Assembly: GCA_964487915.1 (NCBI GenBank)
Contig: CAZASN010000001.1
Span: 248,001-312,000 of the forward strand
Length of the DNA: 64,000 bases
Direction: 5' to 3'
Source: Proruminimicrobium sp964487915
Lineage (GTDB): Bacteria > Elusimicrobiota > Endomicrobiia > Endomicrobiales > Endomicrobiaceae
A program made the translations under genes and the position numbers. The notes below the pieces were generated by a model, which saw nothing but the letters and a program-made list of their open reading frames with translations, was not told where the DNA came from and searched no databases. Shown here in pieces: positions 43,536-52,123 of this stretch (its first letter is position 1; each line of letters opens with the position of its first letter).

Positions 43536-44363
43536 ATGCCAAGAGTAGTCGGAGTAATTGTAAGAAAAATTAAAGAAAAGATATATGCCCAGCCAAAACA
43601 TTTGACTTTGGAACTTAATGAGACTGTGATAGTTGAAACGGAACACGGCGTGGAATTTGGTTTTGTCTGCGAAAAAGAAAAAGAAATGGCGCAGCCGGCG
43701 GACGTTAAGTTCGGAACTGTTATAAGAAAAGCCAATGAGCACGATATAAAGAGGCTTGAAAATAATGAGCATAAAAATGATTTGGCGTGGGATAAGGTTT
43801 ATGAAAAAATATCCGAAATGAAGCTTGATATGAAGCTTACAAGCGTGAACTATACTTTTGACAGAACGAAGCTTTTTATATATTACACTTCCGAAACAAG
43901 AGTTGATTTCAGAGAATTCATAAAAGTTTTGGGCCACGCTTTAAAAACAAGAATTCAGATGGTTCAGATAGGAGTAAGAGACGAGTCAAAAATTATAGGC
44001 GGTATAGGAACATGCGGCCAGCAGCTTTGCTGCAAAGTTTTTCTTAAAGATTTTAATTCGGTTACGATAGATATGGCTAAAGACCAGGATTTATCGCTTA
44101 ATACTTCAAAATTATCCGGTCTTTGCGGCAGGCTTATGTGCTGTCTTGCTTACGAACACGAATTATACGCGAAAATGAAACAGTCGCTGCCTGAAGTCGG
44201 CTCTGTTGTAAGCACCCCTTCCGGCAAAGGGAAACTCAATTCAATCAACTGCATAAAAGAAACGGCTACTGTTTTTCTTGAAGAAGGAACATCAAAAGTA
44301 TTTAAAATATCTCAAATAAAAAAAATAGGAAATAACGGAGAAAAAAATGAACATTCCAAGTAA
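43536..44363 (+). CDS. ricT: PSP1-domain protein, RicT (YaaT) family
   Basis: 275 residues. The PSP1 domain is marked by 'VDFREFIKVLGHALKTRIQM', 'GVRDESKIIGGIGTCGQQLCC' and 'LSGLCGRLMCCLAYE'. The cysteines ('TCG..LCC', 'LCG..MCC') are those that, in B. subtilis RicT, take part in a Fe-S-bearing Ric complex that affects RNase Y-dependent mRNA processing. RicA and RicF partners are not in this window. GGAGAA precedes the ATG. Position right after holB is the same as in Firmicutes. It overlaps gcvH by 17 bases. Confidence 0.88.
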   Translation: MPRVVGVIVRKIKEKIYAQPKHLTLELNETVIVETEHGVEFGFVCEKEKEMAQPADVKFGTVIRKANEHDIKRLENNEHKNDLAWDKVYEKISEMKLDMKLTSVNYTFDRTKLFIYYTSETRVDFREFIKVLGHALKTRIQMVQIGVRDESKIIGGIGTCGQQLCCKVFLKDFNSVTIDMAKDQDLSLNTSKLSGLCGRLMCCLAYEHELYAKMKQSLPEVGSVVSTPSGKGKLNSINCIKETATVFLEEGTSKVFKISQIKKIGNNGEKNEHSK

Positions 44364-44721
44364 TTTGTTTTACGCAAAAACGCATGAATGGGCCAGAAAA
44401 GAAGGCAGCAAAGTATATGTCGGTATTACAGATCACGCCCAGCATGAAATAACCGATATCGTACACGTTGAACTTCCGGAAGTGGGTAAAAAATTTAAAA
44501 AAACGCAGCCTTGCGCCGTAGTTGAATCGGTAAAATCGGCTTTTGACATATACAGTCCGGTTTCCGGCACCGTAGTTGAAGTCAACGATGCGGTTTTATC
44601 AAGCCCGGAGCTTATAAACCAGTCTCCTTACGAGAAAGGCTTTTTCTTCGCGATAGAACTTGAAAATGAAAATGATTTGAAAGATTTACTTTCTGCGGAA
44701 GATTACAAAAAATCAATATAA
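44347..44721 (+). CDS. gcvH: Glycine cleavage system H protein (lipoyl carrier)
   Basis: 124 residues. The lipoylation lysine is K63 in 'VVESVKSAFDIYSPVSG', with 'THEWARKEG' at the start and 'VELPEVGKKFKK' before it, all canonical. Carries the aminomethyl group between the P and T proteins. Starts inside ricT and is followed 17 bases later by gcvPA. The GcvT and dihydrolipoyl dehydrogenase genes are absent here. Confidence 0.95.
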   Translation: MNIPSNLFYAKTHEWARKEGSKVYVGITDHAQHEITDIVHVELPEVGKKFKKTQPCAVVESVKSAFDIYSPVSGTVVEVNDAVLSSPELINQSPYEKGFFFAIELENENDLKDLLSAEDYKKSI

Positions 44722-44738
44722 AATAATAAGGCGAAAAA

Positions 44739-46082
44739 ATGAATTATATACCGGTAAGCAAACAAGATAAACAAAAGATGCTTGAAGTTACAGGCGTAAA
44801 AACGGAAGAAGAACTTATTTCAAAACAGATTCCCGAAAAAGTAAGAGCGTCAAAAATTAATCTGTCAGACGGCATAAGCGAACTTAAAGTTTTGGAATTA
44901 TTTAAACAATACGGTTCAAAAAACAAAAGCTCGGCGGCATGTTTCAGAGGCGCCGGCATATACGACCATTTTGTTCCTGCCGCTGTTGACGAAATAACCG
45001 GAAGATCTGATTTCTGGACGGCCTATACTCCGTATCAGGCAGAGGCAAGCCAGGGTACTCTTCAGGCTATTTTTGAATACCAGAGCATTATATGCGAATT
45101 GACGGGACTTGATACTTCAAACGCTTCAATGTACGATGGCGCAACGGCGGCGGCCGAAGCGGCTCTTCTTGCGGTAAGAACATCAAAAAAAAATAAAATA
45201 GCCGTGGCGGAAACTCTGAATCCTCAGTACATAGAAGTTATTGAAACTTATCTAAAAAAACAAAACGTTAAAATAATAAAAATTGAATCCGACGAAAAAA
45301 CAGGTGCGGTTAATATTTCTGATTTGCAGAATAAAACTGACGTTGATACGGCATGCGTAATGGTTCAGTCTCCGAATTTCTTCGGAGTTATTGAAGATAT
45401 GCAGGCGTTATCCGATATCGCAAAATCAAAAAATGCTCTTTTTGCGGCAGTCGTAAATCCGGCTTCGCTCGGGTTATTGAAAACCCCGGGAGAATACGGA
45501 GCCGATATCGCCGTCGGAGAAGGACAGCCTCTCGGCAATAAAATGCATTTCGGCGGTTCCACGTTCGGATTTATGGCCGTTAAGAAATCTCTCGAATGGA
45601 AAATGCCCGGCAGAGTTGTGGGAAAAACTACCGATAAAAACGGACGGACGGGTTTTGTTTTGACTCTTCAGTCAAGAGAACAGCACATCAGAAGAGAAAA
45701 AGCCACGTCAAATATATGCACCAATTCAGCTCTTAATGCCCTTGCGGCCTGCGTATATACGGCGGTTTTAGGTAAAAGCGGTCTTAAAGAACTTGCCGAA
45801 ACTAATATTTCAAAAGCAAGATACGCTTTTAACAAAATAAAAAATATTGAAGGTTTTACGCCTTTATTTGAAAACGGAATTTTCTTTAACGAGTTTGTTT
45901 TTAAAACGACGAAAAATATAAAAAAAATAGAAAAAGAGCTTCTTAAAAATAACATAATCGGTCCGCTTTCTCTTGCGTTCTGCGGCAAAAAATATAAAGA
46001 CTGCTTAATGTTTGCGGTAACCGAAAAAAGAACAAAAAACGAAATAGACGCTCTTGCCGATATAATAGCAAACGTAAAATAG
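44739..46082 (+). CDS. gcvPA: Glycine dehydrogenase (decarboxylating), subunit 1
   Basis: 447 residues. 'CFRGAGIYDHFVPAAVD', 'TAYTPYQAEASQGTLQ', 'MYDGATAAAEAALLA' and 'FGGSTFGFMAVKKSLEWKMPGR' match the N-terminal half of split P proteins. It forms an alpha2beta2 PLP enzyme with the product of the next gene and decarboxylates glycine, passing the rest to GcvH. Split P genes are typical of anaerobes and Firmicutes. SD AAGG precedes the ATG. Confidence 0.95.
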   Translation: MNYIPVSKQDKQKMLEVTGVKTEEELISKQIPEKVRASKINLSDGISELKVLELFKQYGSKNKSSAACFRGAGIYDHFVPAAVDEITGRSDFWTAYTPYQAEASQGTLQAIFEYQSIICELTGLDTSNASMYDGATAAAEAALLAVRTSKKNKIAVAETLNPQYIEVIETYLKKQNVKIIKIESDEKTGAVNISDLQNKTDVDTACVMVQSPNFFGVIEDMQALSDIAKSKNALFAAVVNPASLGLLKTPGEYGADIAVGEGQPLGNKMHFGGSTFGFMAVKKSLEWKMPGRVVGKTTDKNGRTGFVLTLQSREQHIRREKATSNICTNSALNALAACVYTAVLGKSGLKELAETNISKARYAFNKIKNIEGFTPLFENGIFFNEFVFKTTKNIKKIEKELLKNNIIGPLSLAFCGKKYKDCLMFAVTEKRTKNEIDALADIIANVK

Positions 46083-46097
46083 GATCAGAGGACAAAA

Positions 46098-47522
46098 ATG
46101 AATAAAATTTTAAATGAAATAAATTCAGACAGAGAAACTCAAATATTTGACTGCGATGTTGAAAATGATATTGCTCTTGATGAAAAATACAGAAGAAAAA
46201 ATAATCCGAATATCCCGGATCTTGCGGAAGGAACCGTTGTCAGGCATTATACGGCGCTTTCAAGAAAAAATTACGCTTTAAGCACAACTTTTTATCCGCT
46301 CGGTTCATGCACGATGAAATATAATCCTATAATAAACGAAAAAATAGCTTCATGCGCAAAGTTTGCCGAAGTACATCCTCTGCAGCCTGAAAACACGGTT
46401 CAGGGAAGTCTTGAAGTAATGTTTGAACTTGAAAAAGCTTTATGCGAAATTTCGGGTATGGATAATTTTACGCTGCAGCCGGCAGCAGGCGCGCACGGCG
46501 AGCATACGGGCCTTTTAATAATATCGGAATATTTTAAAAGCAAAAAAGAAAAAAGAACAAAAATAATAGTTCCCGATTCCGCGCACGGAACAAATCCGGC
46601 GTCGGCAAATCTTTCGGGTTTTGAAGTTATATCTTTAAAATCCGAACCTGACGGAACTTTATCGCCTGACAAATTGAAAGAAATTTTAACTCCCGAAATT
46701 GCATGCATCATGATGACAAACCCGAATACTTTGGGCGTATTTGAAAAACATATTCCCGAAATCGCCGAAATCATGCATGCAAACGGTTCTCTTTTATATT
46801 ATGACGGCGCCAATCTTAATGCCGTTATGGGCATAGCAAGACCGGGAGATATGGGTTTTGACGTTATGCACATAAATCTGCATAAAACTTTCTCAACTCC
46901 GCACGGCGGAGGCGGACCCGGTTCGGGACCGGTCGGAGTAAAATCTTTTCTTAAAGATTTTCTGCCTGTTCCTACTGTAGTAAATGAAAGCGGAGTATTT
47001 AAATTAAATTATAAAAATAAAAAGACGTCAGTCGGACAAATGAAAGCTTTTTACGGTAACTTTCCCGTATTGCTGAAGGCTTTTGTTTATATTAAATCGG
47101 TAGGCGGAAACGGTTTGAAAGAAGCTTCCGTTCAGGCTAATATAAACGCAAATTACGTTCTTAATCTTTTAAAAGATAAAGTCAGTATTCCTGCGGGAAA
47201 CGTCTGTACGCATGAATTTGTTCTTTCTTCAAAAGGCCGTTTGGGCGAGGGAGTAAGAACTTTGGACGTCGCAAAGAGGCTTCTTGATTACGGATATTAT
47301 GCTCCGACGATATATTTTCCTCTTATAGTTGAAGAGGCTATGATGATAGAACCCACGGAAACCGAATCTAAACAGACTCTTGACGAGTTTGTAAAGGTTT
47401 TGGCTGAAATAATAGAAGAATCAAAAAATAATCCGGAAATCATTAAAAACGCTCCTTCAAAAACGCCTGTTTCAAGGCTTAACGAAGTTGAAGCCGCAAG
47501 AAATCCGAAACTGCGCTGGTAA
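46098..47522 (+). CDS. gcvPB: Glycine dehydrogenase (decarboxylating), subunit 2
   Basis: 474 residues. The PLP lysine is in 'HINLHKTFSTPHGGGGPGSG'. Also 'FYPLGSCTMKYNP' and 'DSAHGTNPASA', all canonical for the C-terminal half of split P protein. The gcvH-gcvPA-gcvPB trio sits without gcvT. With GcvT and Lpd encoded elsewhere the system would supply or use C1-tetrahydrofolate, which fits the folate genes at 28.3-30.1 kb; alone, the trio could run only the decarboxylation half reaction. Confidence 0.96.
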   Translation: MNKILNEINSDRETQIFDCDVENDIALDEKYRRKNNPNIPDLAEGTVVRHYTALSRKNYALSTTFYPLGSCTMKYNPIINEKIASCAKFAEVHPLQPENTVQGSLEVMFELEKALCEISGMDNFTLQPAAGAHGEHTGLLIISEYFKSKKEKRTKIIVPDSAHGTNPASANLSGFEVISLKSEPDGTLSPDKLKEILTPEIACIMMTNPNTLGVFEKHIPEIAEIMHANGSLLYYDGANLNAVMGIARPGDMGFDVMHINLHKTFSTPHGGGGPGSGPVGVKSFLKDFLPVPTVVNESGVFKLNYKNKKTSVGQMKAFYGNFPVLLKAFVYIKSVGGNGLKEASVQANINANYVLNLLKDKVSIPAGNVCTHEFVLSSKGRLGEGVRTLDVAKRLLDYGYYAPTIYFPLIVEEAMMIEPTETESKQTLDEFVKVLAEIIEESKNNPEIIKNAPSKTPVSRLNEVEAARNPKLRW

Positions 47523-47527
47523 TAAAA

Positions 47528-48331
47528 ATGGAAATGATTATTTTTTTTAAAGCGGTATTTTTGGGGATTGTAGAAGGCTTAACCGAATTTATTCCGGTTT
47601 CTTCAACGGGCCATCTTATAGTGGCGTCAGACCTTCTTAAATTTAACGATGATTTTGCCAAACTTTTTGAAGTTGTTATACAACTGGGGGCTATTCTTGC
47701 CGTCGTGTGGCTTTACAGAGAAAAAATAATAAAGCTTGTTTTTAGTATTTTTTCCGATAAGAAATCTTTTTCGTTCGGCATTAATCTTTTAATCGCTTTT
47801 ATACCCGCTTCGATTGTCGGCTTTTTATTTCACGGCGTTATAAAACAGTATTTGTTTAATCCGATGACTGTGGCGGCTGCTTTGGTTATAGGAGGAATAA
47901 TAATTATAATAATTGAAAAATTAAATATAAAAGAAACGACGGGCGAAGCGCTTGATATAAGCAGAAAATCAGCGCTTATAGTAGGTCTTTCCCAGATACT
48001 TTCTCTTATACCGGGCGTTTCAAGATCAGCTTCAACTATAATGGGCGGAGTTTGTTCGGGTCTTTCAAGAAAAGCCGCCGCAGAGTTTTCATTCTTTCTT
48101 GCAATACCGATAATGTTTGCGGCAACGTGTTATGATTTGTATAAAAGTTCCGATGTTATAAATTCTCAGGCGGCGTTAAGCATACTTATCGGTTTTATCG
48201 CGGCTTTTATATCCGCGCTTATCGTTATTAAATGGTTTATAAAATTTATATCGTCGCATGATTTTAAAATATTTGCTTATTACAGAATAATTTTCGGCAT
48301 ATTGCTGCTGTTATTATATTATTTTATATAG
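47528..48331 (+). CDS. uppP: Undecaprenyl-diphosphatase
   Basis: 267 residues, eight helices. 'GIVEGLTEFIPVSSTGHLIV' and 'SLIPGVSRSASTIMGG' are the two active-site segments of the BacA/UppP family. Recycles undecaprenyl pyrophosphate to the monophosphate carrier for peptidoglycan and other glycans. ATG at 47528 is 5 bases after the gcvPB stop; a second ATG at 47534 is possible. Confidence 0.95.
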   Translation: MEMIIFFKAVFLGIVEGLTEFIPVSSTGHLIVASDLLKFNDDFAKLFEVVIQLGAILAVVWLYREKIIKLVFSIFSDKKSFSFGINLLIAFIPASIVGFLFHGVIKQYLFNPMTVAAALVIGGIIIIIIEKLNIKETTGEALDISRKSALIVGLSQILSLIPGVSRSASTIMGGVCSGLSRKAAAEFSFFLAIPIMFAATCYDLYKSSDVINSQAALSILIGFIAAFISALIVIKWFIKFISSHDFKIFAYYRIIFGILLLLLYYFI

Positions 48332-48338
48332 GGTAACC

Positions 48339-48950
48339 ATGAAAAAGATTTTGCATTATCCTTTTACGCTTTCAAGAAAAATGTACGATTGGACTATCCA
48401 TTGGGCAAAAACAAAATACGCCGAATACGCGCTTTTCTGCATATCTTTTGCCGAAAGTTCTTTTTTCCCTGTACCGCCTGACGTTTTGCTGATACCGATG
48501 GTAATTTCAGACAGAAAAAAGTGGTTCAGAACGGCCCTTATCTGTTCAATCGCGTCGGTTTTGGGAGCGATGCTCGGTTATTACATAGGTTATGCATTAT
48601 TTGAACTTATAGGCAAAAAAATAGTTGAAATGTACAATATGCAGCAGATTGTTGATGTTTTAAGAGCAAAATATGAAGCCCATGCTTTTATAACGGTTTT
48701 TACGGCTGCTTTTACTCCCATTCCTTTTAAAGCCATAACCATTACGGCAGGTCTTTTTAAAATTTCGTTATTTTCTCTTTTTATAGGTTCTGCAATAGGA
48801 CGATCGGCAAGATTTTTTATTGTCGCGGGTCTTATAAGAATATACGGAGAAAAAATACAGACTTTTATAGAAAAATATTTTAATCTTTTAACGGTCGTAT
48901 TTATGGTTCTTCTTATAGGCGGTTTTTTTGCTTTAAAATTATTTAAATGA
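48339..48950 (+). CDS. DedA-family membrane protein, YqaA-like
   Basis: 203 residues with five or so helices. 'FAESSFFPVPPDVLLIPMV' and 'FTPIPFKAITITAGLFKISLFSLFIGSAIGRSARFF' region (core 'AFTPIPFKAITITAG' and 'GRSARFF') are the YqaA/SNARE-associated DedA-type signatures. Family members such as UptA/PopT-type proteins flip undecaprenyl phosphate. Lying 7 bases after uppP, this one is a good candidate for carrier lipid recycling, but that is inference from context. Confidence 0.85.
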   Translation: MKKILHYPFTLSRKMYDWTIHWAKTKYAEYALFCISFAESSFFPVPPDVLLIPMVISDRKKWFRTALICSIASVLGAMLGYYIGYALFELIGKKIVEMYNMQQIVDVLRAKYEAHAFITVFTAAFTPIPFKAITITAGLFKISLFSLFIGSAIGRSARFFIVAGLIRIYGEKIQTFIEKYFNLLTVVFMVLLIGGFFALKLFK

Positions 48951-48960
48951 GGTACGCCTT

Positions 48961-51342
48961 ATGAAAACGGTAATAATAGGCGGCGGAGCAGGCGGAGCAA
49001 GCTGCGCGGCAAGATTAAGAAGGCTTGATGAAAAAGCGGAAATTCTAATTTTAGAAGCTACTGATGAAATTTCAATAGCAAACTGCGGACTTCCGTATTA
49101 CTGTTCAGGAGTTATAAGCGAAAGAGAAAGAATACTTGTATCAAATCCCCAGACGTTTAAAAATCTGTTAAACGTTGAAGTAAAACTCAATTCAAAAGTT
49201 GTTTCCATAGACAGAAAAAATAGAAAAGTTAAAGTGTCAGACGGAACCGAAATTGATTATGATAAACTTGTCCTTGCAACCGGAGCCTCTGCCGTAAAGC
49301 CTCCCGTAAAAGGAATAGATAATCCTAAAATATTTACTATAAGAACCTTATCCGACGCAGACAAAATAAAAAATTACATATCGGCAAACAACGTGAAAAA
49401 AGCGGCCGTTATAGGCGGCGGCTTTATCGGCGTTGAAATGGCTGAAAATTTTATTGAAGCCGGCATAGACACTTCTCTTATAGAGATGCTTCCGCAGATT
49501 CTTGCTCCGGTTGACGAAGATATAGTCTGTTTTGCCCAGAATGAGATGAGAATGCGCGGATGTTCTCTGATATTAAACGACGGCGTTAAAAGTTTTTCAG
49601 ATAATGAAATTGAATTAAATTCGGGGAGAAAAATATCTTATGATATAGCCGTGCTTGCAATAGGAGTAAAACCGGAAACTCAGCTTGCAAAAGAATGCGG
49701 ACTTGAACTTGGCATAAACGGAGCCGTAAAGACAGATTCGTCAATGAAAACGTCGGACGATAATATTTATGCCTGCGGAGACAGCGTTGAAGTCGTTGAT
49801 TTTGTTACTAAAAAACCTGCGCTTATTCCTCTTGCGGGTCCTGCAAACAGACAGGGAAGAATAATTGCCGATAATATAGCAGGTTTGAAGTCGGTTTATA
49901 AAGACAGCCAGAGTACGGCGATAGTAAAAGTTTTCAATAAAACTATCGCTTCAACAGGTAAAAATGAAAAATATCTTAAACAGAATAAAATTGATTATAA
50001 GAAAGTTTTAATATGGGGCAATTCTCACGCCGGTTATTATCCGGATGCCGTGCCGTTGGTTTTAAAACTTATATTTGACGCCGGCGGTAAAATATTGGGA
50101 GCCCAGGGCGCGGGAGCCGAAGGCGTTGATAAAAGAATTGACGTTATAGCTTCCGTAATGAGAAACGGCGGGAAAGTACAGGAGCTTACGGACAGTGAAT
50201 TATGCTATGCGCCTCCTTATTCAAGCGCAAAAGATCCTGTCAATATTTTGGGTATGGCTGCCGATAATATTCTTAAAGGTTTTGTAAAACCGGCTTTTTA
50301 CGAAGATTTGAAAGACTCATATCTTATAGACGTAAGACCTGCAGAATCTTTTGAAATGAAAACTATTGAAGGCGCAGTCAATATTCCCGCGGTGCAGCTG
50401 AGAGAAAGGCTCGGCGACATACCGAAAGACAGAAAAGTTATTTTATTCTGCGTAAAAGGGTTTACAAGTTATATAGCGGCAAGGATTCTTATGCAGAACG
50501 GATTTGACAATGTTTATTCTTATGCGGGCGGAAAGACGCTTTACGATGAAACTGTAAAAGATAAAACCGGAGTTTTAACAATGAATAAAACCGATAAAAA
50601 AGATGAAATGAAAAATGCCGGCAATATTATAAAAATAGACGCCTGCGGAATGCAGTGCCCCGGTCCTGTAATGAAGCTTGCGGCAGCAATAAAAAATATG
50701 AAAGAAGGGGAATATCTTGAAATATCAACTACCGACTGCGGTTTCGGTTCGGATATAGAAGGCTGGTGCCAAACTACTGGCAATACTCTTATAAATGTTG
50801 AAAATAACGGAAAAACCGTTAAGGCCGTAATAAGAAAGGGAAAATCTGCACCGGACAAGTCCGTAAATCAGGCTAACGCACAGACTATAGTCGTGTTTTC
50901 AAATGATTTAGACAAGGTTATTGCCTCAATGATTATAGCGAACGGAGCAAAAGCGAGCGGCAAAGAAGTGACTTTATTTTTTACTTTCTGGGGTTTGAAT
51001 GTTTTAAGAAAACCCAAAGCCTGTTCACAAGATAAATCTTTTCTTGATAAAATATTTTCAATGATGATGCCTAAAGGCGCGGACAAACTTGCATTGTCTA
51101 AACTTAATATGTTCGGTATCGGAACTCTTATGATGAAATATGTTATGAAAAAGAAAAACGTCGCTTCTTTAAACGAGCTGATAGATCAGGCAAAGAAAAA
51201 CGGTGTAAAATTTATAGCATGTACGATGTCAATGGATATAATGGGTATAAAAAAAGAGGAGCTTATTGACGGAATAGAATACGCCGGCGTGGCCAAATAT
51301 ATATCCGAGTCGGACGGAGCAAACAGCAATTTGTTTATATAA
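48961..51342 (+). CDS. Four-domain sulfur enzyme: CoA-disulfide reductase-like + rhodanese + TusA + DsrE
   Basis: 793 residues. Residues 1-445: FAD/NAD(P) disulfide reductase of the CoADR/Nox type, with 'IIGGGAGGASCAARLRRLD' and the single redox cysteine C42 in 'ANCGLPYYCSG'. Residues ~455-540: rhodanese domain with the active cysteine C497 in 'ILFCVKGFTSY'. Residues ~556-625: TusA/SirA domain with C566 in 'CGMQCPGPVMK'. Residues ~635-793: DsrE/DsrE2-like domain ('VVFSNDLDKVIASMIIANGA', 'FFTFWGLNVLRKP', 'ACTMSMDIMGI'). All key cysteines remain. Such fusions reduce CoA disulfides, polysulfide or persulfides and relay sulfane sulfur. No sulfur metabolism genes are adjacent, so the physiological role (redox balance or sulfur trafficking) is open. 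Confidence 0.92.
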   Translation: MKTVIIGGGAGGASCAARLRRLDEKAEILILEATDEISIANCGLPYYCSGVISERERILVSNPQTFKNLLNVEVKLNSKVVSIDRKNRKVKVSDGTEIDYDKLVLATGASAVKPPVKGIDNPKIFTIRTLSDADKIKNYISANNVKKAAVIGGGFIGVEMAENFIEAGIDTSLIEMLPQILAPVDEDIVCFAQNEMRMRGCSLILNDGVKSFSDNEIELNSGRKISYDIAVLAIGVKPETQLAKECGLELGINGAVKTDSSMKTSDDNIYACGDSVEVVDFVTKKPALIPLAGPANRQGRIIADNIAGLKSVYKDSQSTAIVKVFNKTIASTGKNEKYLKQNKIDYKKVLIWGNSHAGYYPDAVPLVLKLIFDAGGKILGAQGAGAEGVDKRIDVIASVMRNGGKVQELTDSELCYAPPYSSAKDPVNILGMAADNILKGFVKPAFYEDLKDSYLIDVRPAESFEMKTIEGAVNIPAVQLRERLGDIPKDRKVILFCVKGFTSYIAARILMQNGFDNVYSYAGGKTLYDETVKDKTGVLTMNKTDKKDEMKNAGNIIKIDACGMQCPGPVMKLAAAIKNMKEGEYLEISTTDCGFGSDIEGWCQTTGNTLINVENNGKTVKAVIRKGKSAPDKSVNQANAQTIVVFSNDLDKVIASMIIANGAKASGKEVTLFFTFWGLNVLRKPKACSQDKSFLDKIFSMMMPKGADKLALSKLNMFGIGTLMMKYVMKKKNVASLNELIDQAKKNGVKFIACTMSMDIMGIKKEELIDGIEYAGVAKYISESDGANSNLFI

Positions 51343-51350
51343 AAATAAAA

Positions 51351-51379
51351 TTGAAAAAATACGGGTAAATTGTTAAAAT
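51351..51379 (+). promoter_or_regulatory. Promoter upstream of the YbaB-family gene
   Basis: TTGAAA (51351-51356), 17-base spacer, TAAAAT (51374-51379): 5 of 6 matches in both boxes. It ends 28 bases before the ATG at 51408, which has a CCGGAGAA ribosome site. Confidence 0.6.
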
Positions 51380-51407
51380 TATAAAAATTTTTAACCGGAG
51401 AACTGCA

Positions 51408-51707
51408 ATGGAATTATTCAAGATGGCGAAAGAAGCGATGTCAATGAGAAGCAAACTCAAAGATATGGAAAGAGCGTTAAAAGCAAAAGTCATGGAAGTT
51501 AATTATAAAAACATTATAATTACAATTAATGCCAAGAGCGAAGTTATTGATATAAAACTTCCGGAAGATATAATGCAAAAATCAGTTAAAGACGTTGAAA
51601 AACTGATGGTATCGGCAATGCAGGAAGCGGTAAAGAAATCGCAGGAAGTAATGGCGGAAGAATCAAAGAAATTTATGGGCGGAATGAATATTCCGGGTCT
51701 GAACTAA
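51408..51707 (+). CDS. YbaB/EbfC-family nucleoid-associated protein
   Basis: 99 residues, the family's size. Starts with a helix 'LFKMAKEAMSMRSKLKDMERAL', then a short beta region 'IIITINAKSEVIDIKL' and a C-terminal helix with 'MQEAVKKSQEVMAEESKKFMGG'. This is the alpha-beta-alpha 'tweezer' dimer that binds DNA. The gene is not next to dnaX or recR, its usual neighbours. Usually this family has a more conserved G in 'gvkVtitgkgev', weaker here. Confidence 0.85.
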   Translation: MELFKMAKEAMSMRSKLKDMERALKAKVMEVNYKNIIITINAKSEVIDIKLPEDIMQKSVKDVEKLMVSAMQEAVKKSQEVMAEESKKFMGGMNIPGLN

Positions 51708-51737
51708 TATATAAAACGGCCGCAAAACGGGGCTTAA

Positions 51738-52103
51738 ATGAATAAAGAACAGGAATTAAAAACAATGTCGGTGCTTGCGCTGGCAATGATTCTTGCTTTT
51801 GTAATATTTAAAGTCAAAATTTTTCTCGTTCTTGCGGCTGCTTTTCTTTTCATAAGCCTTTTCATCCCTAAATTATCATTGTTAATCGCGTCTTGGTGGA
51901 TGAAATTTGCCGGTTTTTTAGGCAAAATAAACACTAAAATAATTATTTTTATCGCATATTATTTTTGCCTCGTCCCTCTTGCTTTTATTTACAGGTTTTT
52001 TAATAAAAAAGAAGTCGCTGAATATTTTGATAAAAAAGAACATTCCTATTTCAAAGACATCAATAAAAAATACGAAAAAAAAGATCTTGAAAAAATGTGG
52101 TAA
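51738..52103 (+). CDS. Small membrane protein, SxtJ-like
   Basis: 121 residues: helices at about 13-45 and 65-88. The pattern 'PKLSLLIASWWMKFAGFLGKI', 'IIIFIAYYFCLVPLAFIYRFF' and a C-terminal charged tail with 'YFKDI..KYEKKDLEKMW' fits the SxtJ family, found next to carbamoyltransferase or polysaccharide genes in many bacteria. The usual short DUF5989 partner is not seen. Assignment by pattern, not certain. A glycosyltransferase follows immediately, consistent with a cell-surface glycan role. Confidence 0.65.
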   Translation: MNKEQELKTMSVLALAMILAFVIFKVKIFLVLAAAFLFISLFIPKLSLLIASWWMKFAGFLGKINTKIIIFIAYYFCLVPLAFIYRFFNKKEVAEYFDKKEHSYFKDINKKYEKKDLEKMW

Positions 52104-52123
52104 ACGGGACAATACCGCAAGCA

